Of a stretch of 64,000 nucleotides of DNA, positions 9,488 to 17,645 are shown in pieces. The translations under genes and the position numbers were made by a program. The DNA is taken from assembly GCF_042686195.1 (NCBI RefSeq), contig NZ_JBHUOQ010000004.1, positions 62,001 through 126,000 of the forward strand, in the 5' to 3' direction. The first letter of the stretch is position 1. Each line of letters opens with the position of its first letter. Below the pieces are notes generated by a model, which ran no database searches, was not told where the DNA came from, and saw only the letters and a list, made by a program, of their open reading frames with translations. This DNA comes from Corticicoccus populi (GTDB taxonomy: Bacteria > Bacillota > Bacilli > Staphylococcales > Salinicoccaceae).

Positions 9488-11053
9488 ATGAAACAAAGAA
9501 GGTATTGGTTTTTTTCTGCAATTGTTGTTGTAATGTTATTTTTGCAAGCCTGTTCAACTGGAGGAAATGATAATGGAAGCACTTCAGAGGAAGAGAATAC
9601 AGAAAATGAAGGGGGAACTTTACGTATTGTCACTATGTCTGATGCAACCAGCTTAGATCCACAATTTATAACAAATATTCCATCAGCAAATTTCATCTAT
9701 CAAAAAGTATATGAGAATCTTGTAACTTTTGATGAAGATATGGAAATTGTTCCGAATCTGGCATCAGAGTGGGAGCAATTAGATGATGTCACTTGGGAAT
9801 TCACCTTAGAAGAAGGTATTACTTTCCATGATGGAGAACCGTTTAATGCTGAAGCTGTCAAAGTGACTCTTGATCGATTACTTGACCCCGAGACGGGATC
9901 ACCTCAACGAGATAAAGTCAGCATGATAAAAGAAGTTGTTGTTGTTGATGACACGACTGTCCAGCTTATTCTCAACGAGCCTTATGCACCTTTACTGTCT
10001 ATTCTTGCCAGCCAGGAAACTAGCATACTTAGCCCTAAATCAGTTCAGGAAAATCCTGACTCTTTATCTGACACACCGGTTGGAACAGGTCCTTTTGTAT
10101 TTGAATCATGGAATTCCGGTCAATCCATTAGTTTATCCAAAAATGAAGATTATTGGGGAGAGCCGGCTAAAGTCGATGAAGTTATTTTCGAAATCACTCC
10201 GGAAAGTACTACTCGATTAGCCATGGTCGAAACGGGCGAAGCACATATCAGTGATAATGTACCTGTTACTGAACTGAATCGTGTCGAATCTTCTGATCAG
10301 GTAAATTTAATTCAAAGAGAGGGTCTTGGTGTTGAATACATCGGATTTAACACAGGACAGACACCATTTGATGATGTGAATTTACGTAAAGCCGTCAGCC
10401 ATGCCATTGAAAGAGAAGCGATTATCAATGGTATATACGAAGGAACTGGTACAGTTGCTACATCTGCTATGAGCCCGAGCGTATTTGGCTTCAGCGACAA
10501 TGTGAAACCTTTTGAATATGATATCAATGAGGCTGAAAGCCTGTTGGAAAGTAGTCAGTTTGATAAGGGCTCATCCGTCACATTAGTTACCAGTGACCGT
10601 CAGGAACGTATTAATATGGCAGAAGTTATACAATCACAACTAAAAGGAATAGGCGTAGAAGTGGATATTCAAGTTTTAGAATATGGTGCATACATTGAAG
10701 CAATGGATTCAGGTGAATTCGACATGTTCATCGGTGGATGGGGTAATGCTACTGGTGATGGTGATTATAACCAGTATAACCTGTTCCATACGAACTCTTT
10801 CGGTTCAGCTGGAAACCATTTTTATTACTCTAATCCTGAGGTTGATAGCTTGATAGAAGAAGCCAGACAAGAGTCTGATGATCAAAGACGTTTGGAGATA
10901 TATGAACAAACTCAAAAAATAGAGCTTGAAGAAGATGCTGTTTATGTACCAATTCGTAATTCTGAACAAATGGCTGTATCAAATAATGATGTTCATAACT
11001 TCTGGCTCAGCCCTACTAACTACATTATGATCAATGAAGCTACAGTAGAATAA
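9488..11053 (+). CDS. Extracellular solute-binding lipoprotein, family 5 (DppE/OppA-like)
   Basis: 521 residues from the ATG at 9488 (AGGGAG 8 nt upstream; the GTG at 9479 overlaps that site). A lipoprotein signal is clear: charged RR, hydrophobic core, lipobox LQAC with the lipidated cysteine near residue 22. The mature part has an acidic linker and the SBP_bac_5 fold, with LDPQFITNIPSANFIYQKVY, the DVTWEFTLEEGITFHDGEPF region and the DTPVGTGPFVFESWNSGQ motif. It delivers substrate to the divergent permeases. Because it shares an operon with two amidohydrolases, the cargo is probably an amide or cyclic ureide rather than a general peptide; that is inference. Confidence 0.9.
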   Translation: MKQRRYWFFSAIVVVMLFLQACSTGGNDNGSTSEEENTENEGGTLRIVTMSDATSLDPQFITNIPSANFIYQKVYENLVTFDEDMEIVPNLASEWEQLDDVTWEFTLEEGITFHDGEPFNAEAVKVTLDRLLDPETGSPQRDKVSMIKEVVVVDDTTVQLILNEPYAPLLSILASQETSILSPKSVQENPDSLSDTPVGTGPFVFESWNSGQSISLSKNEDYWGEPAKVDEVIFEITPESTTRLAMVETGEAHISDNVPVTELNRVESSDQVNLIQREGLGVEYIGFNTGQTPFDDVNLRKAVSHAIEREAIINGIYEGTGTVATSAMSPSVFGFSDNVKPFEYDINEAESLLESSQFDKGSSVTLVTSDRQERINMAEVIQSQLKGIGVEVDIQVLEYGAYIEAMDSGEFDMFIGGWGNATGDGDYNQYNLFHTNSFGSAGNHFYYSNPEVDSLIEEARQESDDQRRLEIYEQTQKIELEEDAVYVPIRNSEQMAVSNNDVHNFWLSPTNYIMINEATVE

Positions 11054-11088
11054 TATTATTAAACCTATTTCAATATTTTAACAATCTA

Positions 11089-11109
11089 TGGAGGGTCAGT
11101 GACCCTCCA
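11089..11109 (+). terminator. Hairpin between binding-protein and amidohydrolase genes
   Basis: A 10-bp perfect inverted repeat (TGGAGGGTCA, one base, TGACCCTCCA) lies 35 bp after the binding-protein stop, followed by a short T-rich stretch. It would act as a partial terminator or mRNA 3' stabiliser, keeping binding-protein levels above those of the downstream enzymes. Confidence 0.55.
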
Positions 11110-11135
11110 ATTATTCTTATGCAGGAGGAATTCAA

Positions 11136-12350
11136 TTGACTAATTTATTGCTGCAAAATGTACTATTAGAGTATGGCATTCAAAAAAATAACAATAACCC
11201 TGATTCTACGATAACTCAAACAAAGGATATTCTCATAGAGAATGGTGTGATTTCAAAAATAGAAAATAACATACCTGTTCCATCAAATACGGAAGTTTAT
11301 AATGCCGACGAGCAACTGTTACTCCCGAGTTTTAGAGAAATGCATATTCACATTGATAAAACTTACTTTAGCGGCCCTTGGAAAGCACCCAAGCCAATTA
11401 CCAATGGGATACTCACTAGAATAGAAGAAGAGCAACAATTGTTACCTGAACAACTTGAATTTGCTCCAGAACGTGCAGATAATTTTGTTCGACATCTTAT
11501 TAAAAATGGACATACTCATATTCGTACCCATTGTAATATAGACCCTTCTATTCAGTTAGAAAATTTAAAGGTAACAGTCGAAACACTCGAAAAATATAAG
11601 AATCTGATTACTTATGAAATCGTTGCTTTTCCTCAACATGGGTTATTACGCAGTGAAGTCACACCTTTAATGCGGGAAGCCATGAGAAACGGTGCTACTT
11701 TAGTCGGGGGTGTTGATCCAGCGACTATTGATCGTGATATCGACCAATCATTATCCACAATGTTTGATATTGCTTCTGAATCAGACAGTGGTATTGATAT
11801 TCATCTACACGACTGGGACACACTTGGTGAGTTTACATTCTACAAACTAATTAATCTAACAAAAAAACATCAATTACAAGGTCGTGTTACAATCAGCCAC
11901 GCTATTGCTCTTGGAGATATTCATGGCGAACGCTTAATTGCAATGATGGATGCTCTGAAAGAAGCCGGTATAGACATAACTACCACGATACCGATTAATC
12001 GTCCAACCATTCCTGTACTTACATTAGCAGAAAACGGTATTGAAGTTTCAGTCGGACATGATAGTTTAACAGATCACTGGAGTCCTTTCGGGACCGGAGA
12101 CACTATAGAAAAACTCAGTACACTGGCAGAACGTTTTAACATTAAACATGAATCCGGCCTAGCTCAATTGTGGAAATTCGCGAGTGGCGGTATTACACCT
12201 CTAAATAAAGACGGAGAACAAGTTTGGCCTGCAATTGGTGATAAAGCAAATCTCCTGTTAGTAGACGCAAGTTGTTCTGCTGAGACCATTGCGCGGAGAA
12301 AAGAAATTAAACAAGTTGTTTCAAGAGGACAATTAGTTCATTCCATATAA
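11136..12350 (+). CDS. CodA-like metal-dependent amidohydrolase, first of a tandem pair
   Basis: 404 residues starting at TTG, which follows AGGAGGA by 6 nt. Amidohydrolase superfamily, cytosine-deaminase-like branch: the first metal motif is in FREMHIHIDKTY, the strand-5 histidine in DIHLHDWD, His in ISHAIALGD and the terminal Asp in SVGHDSLTDHW. PQHGL and GGVDPATID are typical of this branch. In cytosine deaminase a Glu lies three residues after the strand-5 His; here that position is Asp. This suggests an amide or amine hydrolase with altered chemistry. About half of its residues appear shared with the next gene. Substrate unknown; import by the flanking ABC system is inferred. Confidence 0.75.
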   Translation: MTNLLLQNVLLEYGIQKNNNNPDSTITQTKDILIENGVISKIENNIPVPSNTEVYNADEQLLLPSFREMHIHIDKTYFSGPWKAPKPITNGILTRIEEEQQLLPEQLEFAPERADNFVRHLIKNGHTHIRTHCNIDPSIQLENLKVTVETLEKYKNLITYEIVAFPQHGLLRSEVTPLMREAMRNGATLVGGVDPATIDRDIDQSLSTMFDIASESDSGIDIHLHDWDTLGEFTFYKLINLTKKHQLQGRVTISHAIALGDIHGERLIAMMDALKEAGIDITTTIPINRPTIPVLTLAENGIEVSVGHDSLTDHWSPFGTGDTIEKLSTLAERFNIKHESGLAQLWKFASGGITPLNKDGEQVWPAIGDKANLLLVDASCSAETIARRKEIKQVVSRGQLVHSI

Positions 12351-12367
12351 AAGGATGTGTTCATTTT

Positions 12368-13588
12368 ATGACAGAAAAATGGTTACTAAACGTTAAATTA
12401 GAAACTGAAAGTTATACAGATAATGACAACTATTCATATACAAATACAGATATTTTTCATATTAAAATTAAAGATGGGAAGATCAAAAAAATTGTTGATG
12501 GGAATCAAAAAATTTATGATTCTATTGAAAAGCAAGACTTTAAGAATTTATTAGCCCTTCCAGCTTTTAAAGAAATGCATAATCATTTAGATAAAACCTA
12601 CATGGGACTAGGGTGGAAATCAGTTATACCCGTAAATAATTTAAAGGAACGGTTAAAACTCGAAGTTGCTGAGTTAAATTCACTCTCCGATTCAACAGTT
12701 GACCGTGCGACTCACATGATTGAAACTTTATTGTCTTACGGTGCAACACATATCAGAACTCATGTTAATATTGATCCTTACATTGGTTTAAAAAATCTTG
12801 AGGGTGTGGTGGAAGCATTAGATAAATTTCGTGGTAAAATCACTTCTGACATCATTGCATTTCCGCAGCACGGTCTTATGAGAGATAATGTCCCTGAACT
12901 AATGAGAGAAGCGATGCGCTCCGGAGCAACTATGGTTGGCGGGCTGGATCCTGCCGGGATTGACGGGCATATTGAGGAATCCCTGCAAACAACTTTAGAA
13001 ATTGCAAATGAATTTAATACAGATGTAGATTTTCATATTCATGACGGCGGGCATGTCGGCTGGTACACGATTGATAAATGGATTGATTTAGTCGAACAAT
13101 CTGAATGGAAAGGGAAAAGCTCAATTAGTCACGCATTTTCCATCGGAGAAATTCCTACTGTAAAAGCCAGCCAACTGGCTGAAAGATTGAAAAAGAATAA
13201 TATCTCTATTATGTCAACAATTCCAATCAATCATACTCTACCTCCAATTGACTTACTTGATCAATATGGTGTATCAGTTCATCTGGGGTGTGACGGCTTC
13301 TATGATTCCTGGGGGCCATTTGGAACCGGAGATGTTCTGGAAAAATTAACAACATTCTGCGACCTAACAGGAAAAAAAGATGAAATTTCTATTGCACAAA
13401 CCTTGAAATATATTACAGGAGGTATTACACCTTTAAATAAAGAGGGAAAACAGGTTTGGCCAAAAATAGATGATGAAGCTGATTTTGTTTTTACAGACGC
13501 AGTATCTTCCGCACACTTAATAGCAAGAAGACTTCCACGGGAAGCGGTCATGGTTAACGGAAACATTGTCTATGGTACTGTCAAATAA
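12368..13588 (+). CDS. CodA-like metal-dependent amidohydrolase, second of a tandem pair
   Basis: 406 residues, starting 17 bp after its paralogue. Metal-site motifs correspond: FKEMHNHLDKTY, DFHIHDGGHVG, ISHAFSIGE, HLGCDGFYDSWGPFGTGD. The residue matching the catalytic Glu of cytosine deaminase is Gly here, and one first-strand His-x-His is kept as HNH. The closing motif GGITPLNKEGKQVWPKI is nearly identical in both copies. The pair may be a heteromer or may act in sequence on one imported compound. A long hairpin terminator follows at 13674. Function beyond hydrolase is not assigned. Confidence 0.75.
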   Translation: MTEKWLLNVKLETESYTDNDNYSYTNTDIFHIKIKDGKIKKIVDGNQKIYDSIEKQDFKNLLALPAFKEMHNHLDKTYMGLGWKSVIPVNNLKERLKLEVAELNSLSDSTVDRATHMIETLLSYGATHIRTHVNIDPYIGLKNLEGVVEALDKFRGKITSDIIAFPQHGLMRDNVPELMREAMRSGATMVGGLDPAGIDGHIEESLQTTLEIANEFNTDVDFHIHDGGHVGWYTIDKWIDLVEQSEWKGKSSISHAFSIGEIPTVKASQLAERLKKNNISIMSTIPINHTLPPIDLLDQYGVSVHLGCDGFYDSWGPFGTGDVLEKLTTFCDLTGKKDEISIAQTLKYITGGITPLNKEGKQVWPKIDDEADFVFTDAVSSAHLIARRLPREAVMVNGNIVYGTVK

Positions 13589-13673
13589 AATTCTATCCTT
13601 AATAAATAATCCCCCCCAAAAACTATCTATAGAGGATTTTAAACACCATTCTATAATCGATTCAACATAAATA

Positions 13674-13717
13674 ACCGCTTTTTAAAGTTAGGAATCTTTC
13701 TAACTTTAAAAAGCGGT
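13674..13717. terminator. Strong bidirectional terminator
   Basis: An 18-bp perfect stem (ACCGCTTTTTAAAGTTAG and its complement) with an 8-nt loop. A/T runs on both flanks let it stop the plus-strand amidohydrolase transcript and the minus-strand acetyltransferase transcript. Confidence 0.85.
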
Positions 13718-13755
13718 AAAATTTTAAATGATGTTAAACATTCACTCATATCATT

Positions 13756-14218
13756 TCAAATAGTTCCTACAGATGTCAAACTCCAATACAGCATGTTTTT
13801 CTCTCTATGAACCAAATTCATGTTAAGCTTTTTTAAAACTTTTATTGATGCGATATTGTCCGCTCTACATTCTGCATGAATTACTTCCGCCTCGTTGTTC
13901 TCAAAAGCCATTTCAATTAGTGAAAGTACTGCTTCAGTTGCATATCCGTTATTTTGAAATTCAGGAAGAATACCATATCCTACTTCTACAATTTTTTTTT
14001 ACAGACGGTTTTCCTTTAAATCCGGCATCACCTATAATTACGTCACTATTCTTTTCTAGAATAATCCATACACCCCAGCCCAGAGTAGATGGGTCTTTCT
14101 CAAGTTCACTTAAATGCGCCTTAACATGAGGTCCTTCTTGATAACCACTCTGACTCAATCCAGAAATAAATTCAGGACTGCTGGCAACAAGCTTCAACCT
14201 CTCTGTATAAATTTCCAT
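13756..14218 (-). pseudogene. GNAT-family N-acetyltransferase with frameshift
   Basis: Reading left from 14218, the protein begins MEIYTERLKL and runs through GWGVWIILEKNSDVIIGDAG, typical of the RimJ/RimL type. It then hits an A9 tract (T9 on the plus strand, 13992-14000) and goes out of frame, ending 16 codons later. If the tract were A8, translation would continue as PSVKKIVEVGYGILPEFQNN and through GYATEAV, EVIHAECRADN and IASIKVLKKL to a stop at 13756. Acetyl-CoA binding and C-terminal strands are therefore all present but split. It could be a true pseudogene, a slippage-controlled gene or an assembly error. Confidence 0.8.
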
Positions 14219-14257
14219 ATATAGCTCCTATCTCTATAATTATCAGTACCTCAACCT

Positions 14258-15235
14258 TTATTCCTCTTCAACCTTCTCAAGTATTTCAATAATTTCACGT
14301 CTTGCCCGTGCCCCTTCAAGAATTGGATACTGTGGGAATACATGATTCATCATCGGGTATTCATGGTATTCATGAGGCGCCTCTGCTTCTTCAAGCAGGC
14401 TGACAAACTTCCGGGTATCCGGAAGACAGATTTCCCGTGTGCCGACAAAGATGTATATTTTCGGCAGTCCTTTGAGTTCACCCTGTATCGGGGAGACTTT
14501 ATAATTGTCCGGACTGCTGTCCCCTGTCCAGATTCTGCCGATAATTTTCAAATTATACGGTTCAAGCATAGGATCTACTTTCGCGTACTCAGCCATTTCA
14601 GGATTTTCAAGCGTAATATCGAGCCATGGGGATATGATGATGACTGCTTTCGGCATTGCCATATTTTCTGATGCCAGCCATTGTGTAAAGCCGACCGCAA
14701 GACCGCCGCCTGCCGAGTCCCCCATAAAAATTAATTCCTCGTCACTTTCTTTAAGCAGGTCCTGATAGAGTGCTGCAACCTTTTTGTAGGCATCACGATA
14801 CGTATATTCCGGTGCCTTCGGATAAATCGGCACGATAAACTCGAGCCCTGTATCACGCACCATCTTATCAATAAACAGCCAGTGGAAATATGACGGCTGA
14901 TGGACATAACCGCCGCCGTGTAAATAAAGCACCCGTCTCGTACTTTTTTTCTCCGCCGGACTGACTCTGAACACTTTCATACCAGAATCCTGAAATGCTG
15001 TCACATCAGAACGCATCACCCCGTCACGCAGGATATATTCCTTCCGGTTGTGCTCCATATTTTTTTCGAGCATTTCTTCATCAACTTCCGCAAGATCAAA
15101 GTTAAACACTTTAATAATATCTTCCGCAAGCTTACTGCCGACACTTCTCTTCTCTACTATTACTGCCTGGATGATATACCAGAGGCTGATGACGCCGCTT
15201 ACCGTCCATGCGGCAACTTTAAGCATATGTTTCAT
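14258..15235 (-). CDS. Alpha/beta hydrolase (hormone-sensitive-lipase-like esterase)
   Basis: 325 residues. An N-terminal hydrophobic segment (about residues 5-28) could anchor it in the membrane. Oxyanion motif HGGGY is near residue 106, nucleophile elbow GDSAGG near residue 170, and the catalytic His lies in MNHVFPQY; the Asp is probably within the PKIYIFVGTREICLPDT region. This is the HSL/alpha-beta hydrolase-3 type acting on short-chain esters or acyl groups. It is the last gene of a three-gene set with a zinc-ribbon membrane protein and a condensation-type acyltransferase. Making and removing an ester on a common substrate is a reasonable guess. Confidence 0.85.
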   Translation of the reverse strand: MKHMLKVAAWTVSGVISLWYIIQAVIVEKRSVGSKLAEDIIKVFNFDLAEVDEEMLEKNMEHNRKEYILRDGVMRSDVTAFQDSGMKVFRVSPAEKKSTRRVLYLHGGGYVHQPSYFHWLFIDKMVRDTGLEFIVPIYPKAPEYTYRDAYKKVAALYQDLLKESDEELIFMGDSAGGGLAVGFTQWLASENMAMPKAVIIISPWLDITLENPEMAEYAKVDPMLEPYNLKIIGRIWTGDSSPDNYKVSPIQGELKGLPKIYIFVGTREICLPDTRKFVSLLEEAEAPHEYHEYPMMNHVFPQYPILEGARARREIIEILEKVEEE

Positions 15236-15265
15236 TTAATCATTCCTTTCATGTCCCGGTGCTTA

Positions 15266-15922
15266 TTAAATATGAAACCGTCTGCTGAGCTGCGTCATAA
15301 ACGACTTGGCAAAAAGCAGAAATACAGAGAACACAGTGACTGCAAATAATGCCGCAGTAAGACTCGGCCAAAGTACATGAGATACCTGTGATACGTATAA
15401 AATAATTGGAATGAATCCCATCCCAATCATCATCAGCAAAAAGCTGAAGTAGCCGGTCCACTTTAAAGGTACTCTTAAAATAATAATTGAAATCAACAGT
15501 ATCCCTGCAATAATCAAAAACGGTACTGCATAGTCCACGGACCACTGCAGGTTGCCTGACATCGCATCAATTACCAGCAGTAAAATTGTCAGACTGATGA
15601 CCTGTATCGTAATTTTTCCGCCGATATGTGATCCTGACAATATCGTGTGACTGATGGATACCATCACGTAAAAAACAGAAGCCGCCACATAAAACACCCA
15701 TAGAAACTGCGGCAGAATAATAATATTAATCATTAAACAGATTAAAACCGCAAGGCTCCCGGCAAGGATGGACAGCCTTGAAATACGTGTCCGTATCCTC
15801 TGCTCTTCACTGTTGTAATCGGGATACCATTCATACTGCCTCTCCTCTGTATCCAGCTGTGTATAACATAACGGGCAGGTACTTTGACTCACCTGCACAT
15901 CGCAGTTCGGACATTTATTCAT
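15266..15922 (-). CDS. Zinc-ribbon polytopic membrane protein (DUF6320-like)
   Basis: 218 residues from the ATG at 15922, which has GGGGGA 7 nt upstream; an in-frame start at 15940 lacks a site. The N-terminus is a zinc ribbon, MNKCPNC then CPLC at about residues 4-19. Six hydrophobic segments follow (about residues 50-205). I believe it matches the DUF6320 family that travels with the neighbouring acyltransferase and esterase in Firmicutes, but its function is not established. It overlaps the upstream acyltransferase by 8 nt, indicating translational coupling. Confidence 0.7.
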   Translation of the reverse strand: MNKCPNCDVQVSQSTCPLCYTQLDTEERQYEWYPDYNSEEQRIRTRISRLSILAGSLAVLICLMINIIILPQFLWVFYVAASVFYVMVSISHTILSGSHIGGKITIQVISLTILLLVIDAMSGNLQWSVDYAVPFLIIAGILLISIIILRVPLKWTGYFSFLLMMIGMGFIPIILYVSQVSHVLWPSLTAALFAVTVFSVFLLFAKSFMTQLSRRFHI

Positions 15923-17195
15923 AAACATTCCCCCAGTCATTGGAGTACACCGTCACATCAAGTCCCGTAATCACTCTCAGTTCTTTAAAAAATGACTGGA
16001 TAATATCATTTTCTTCGATAGACCGTGCAAATGTAATCGTCAGGTGATTGTTCAAAGTACTGATACCGCAGTTGATCGGGCTTTTTCTTGTCGGATAAAG
16101 GATGACTTCCATCCTGTCGATATACGGCGCCATCGTCTCCGGCAGTTTGACGTTACCGAGATTCGTTAATGTCAAAGTCTTAGCACGTTCACCCACCTGA
16201 TTAAACGCAAAGCGCATGACCGGATACTTTAAAAAGACGGGCACTACACGCATCCAGAAATTACGCTGGAAGGACACAAAACGGTTAATACCCTTCTGAA
16301 GGTTTTCTTTATCCGTATTCTCTTTGAGCTGTCCGGAGACTTCGTCAATAATTTCATTAAAATGAATATATCCATCCATCGGAATACTAATATTTGCGAC
16401 AGAAAAGAAATTCCTGAGTGTGACAGACGGAAACTGCCGCCTCAAATTAACCGGCAGCGCGACAGAAACCACACCATCCGTCATATCCTGAGTCATTTTC
16501 TTATCGTGAATCACCTGAATCAGCACACTTGTAAGAAACGCTGTCAGTGATGTGCCCCGCTCCTTGGCATAAGCATTTAATGCCGCGCCGTCCATGACAC
16601 CGTGGACAACATTAATCCCTGGTGTATTAAAAGGTGTCCCGTGGATCTGATAAGCCTTTTCTGCACGCCGTCCGGGACGCTTTACCGCATGAGAGGTCGC
16701 ATACCTTTCAAAACTGTCCTCTATTTCTTCTTGGTGTGGATTATCTTCCGGCGTCAGTACCAGTCCGTCCTCCGATAAATCTTTTTTAAGCTCTTTTAAG
16801 TACTGATAGACGAGTGTCTTCAAAAACTCAACGGCACCAGCACCGTCTGTCAGTGAATGAAACACTTCCACAGAGATTCTTTTCTTGAAATAAAGAACAC
16901 GTATCAGATACGCATTATTTTCTTTCGGATGAATCGGACCGCATGGATAATCCGTTTCCGGCTTCACTAGTAACTGTTCATCATTGTGCTCCATAAAATC
17001 CCAAAAGAGACCTCTCCGCACCCGGACAGTCAGTGTCGGGAAACGCACTGCCACAACATCCAGTGCTTTTTGCAGGATTTCCGGTTCAACCTGCCTTTTA
17101 AGTATCATGGACACCCTGAAGACAGACGAATTCGTTGCATTGGATACCGCATGAAATATTTTTCCTGTGTTATCAATTCTATACCACTGATCCAT
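15915..17195 (-). CDS. Condensation-domain-like acyltransferase (alcohol acetyltransferase type)
   Basis: 426 residues of the CoA-dependent acyltransferase/condensation fold. The active-site motif HSLTDGAG (HxxxDG) is near residue 133, and the second-half features VSVALPVNLRRQFP, LRNFFSVANISIP and TLTNLGNV match the floor-loop and bridging region of this family. No carrier-protein or adenylation domain is nearby, so it is a stand-alone enzyme, probably esterifying a lipid, glycan or alcohol. The ribosome site CTGGGGGTGG precedes the ATG. The promoter probably has its -10 at 17277-17282 (TATAAT on the minus strand). It leads the operon with the zinc-ribbon membrane protein and esterase. Confidence 0.75.
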   Translation of the reverse strand: MDQWYRIDNTGKIFHAVSNATNSSVFRVSMILKRQVEPEILQKALDVVAVRFPTLTVRVRRGLFWDFMEHNDEQLLVKPETDYPCGPIHPKENNAYLIRVLYFKKRISVEVFHSLTDGAGAVEFLKTLVYQYLKELKKDLSEDGLVLTPEDNPHQEEIEDSFERYATSHAVKRPGRRAEKAYQIHGTPFNTPGINVVHGVMDGAALNAYAKERGTSLTAFLTSVLIQVIHDKKMTQDMTDGVVSVALPVNLRRQFPSVTLRNFFSVANISIPMDGYIHFNEIIDEVSGQLKENTDKENLQKGINRFVSFQRNFWMRVVPVFLKYPVMRFAFNQVGERAKTLTLTNLGNVKLPETMAPYIDRMEVILYPTRKSPINCGISTLNNHLTITFARSIEENDIIQSFFKELRVITGLDVTVYSNDWGNVYE

Positions 17196-17291
17196 CTGTC
17201 CACCCCCAGTATATTTATACGTTAGACCTTACTTAATCATCTACAGACATCACCAATGATTTATCCTTACAATCTATTATACTAAAAAGAT

Positions 17292-17321
17292 CAGACTCAA
17301 ACTTAAAATAAGCTGAGTCTG
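17292..17321 (-). terminator. Terminator downstream of the 41-residue membrane peptide
   Basis: CAGACTC pairs with GAGTCTG around an inner CTTA/TAAG, and on the minus strand the hairpin is followed by ATCTTTTTA. Its position supports a separate short transcript ending here. Confidence 0.55.
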
Positions 17322-17383
17322 TCATTATACACCCTGTATTTTCACGTTACGGCAATTGTAACAGACTGACGGGCTTTATTTCC

Positions 17384-17509
17384 CTATTCGTTTTCAACAT
17401 TCTCATAGTAGAATGACTTCCGCTGGTCCGCTGCAGCAGCAATAATTATAAAACCGAGTACGAGAAATAAAAACGAACCTGCAGCATACACTATTCTTAA
17501 TTCAAACAT
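17384..17509 (-). CDS. Small single-span membrane protein, 41 aa
   Basis: An ATG-initiated frame encodes MFELRIVYAAGSF, a hydrophobic stretch of about 19 residues (FLFLVLGFIIIAAAA) and a polar tail ADQRKSFYYENVENE. A stop codon lies just upstream in frame. GGAG is about 20 nt before the ATG, so the ribosome site is weak or used at an odd distance. It lies between the siderophore-operon terminator and its own terminator-like hairpin. I do not recognise the family. It may be read through from the iron operon. Confidence 0.4.
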   Translation of the reverse strand: MFELRIVYAAGSFLFLVLGFIIIAAAADQRKSFYYENVENE

Positions 17510-17552
17510 CTCGGCATATCAAGCCACCACTCCTAAATTGTTTTATTCATAT

Positions 17553-17593
17553 AAAAAAACCTCACTCCCAAGATTATTCGTCTTGAGAGCGAG
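17553..17593 (-). terminator. Terminator of the siderophore transport operon
   Basis: On the minus strand CTCGCTCTCAAGA pairs with TCTTGGGAGTGAG (13 bp with two G-U pairs) around a 7-nt loop and runs into a T7 tract. It lies 53 bp past the ATPase stop codon. Confidence 0.8.
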
Positions 17594-17645
17594 ACTTCAT
17601 CAATTTAAAAATTACGGTGTCATTCTGCTTCACACGTACTTTTTC

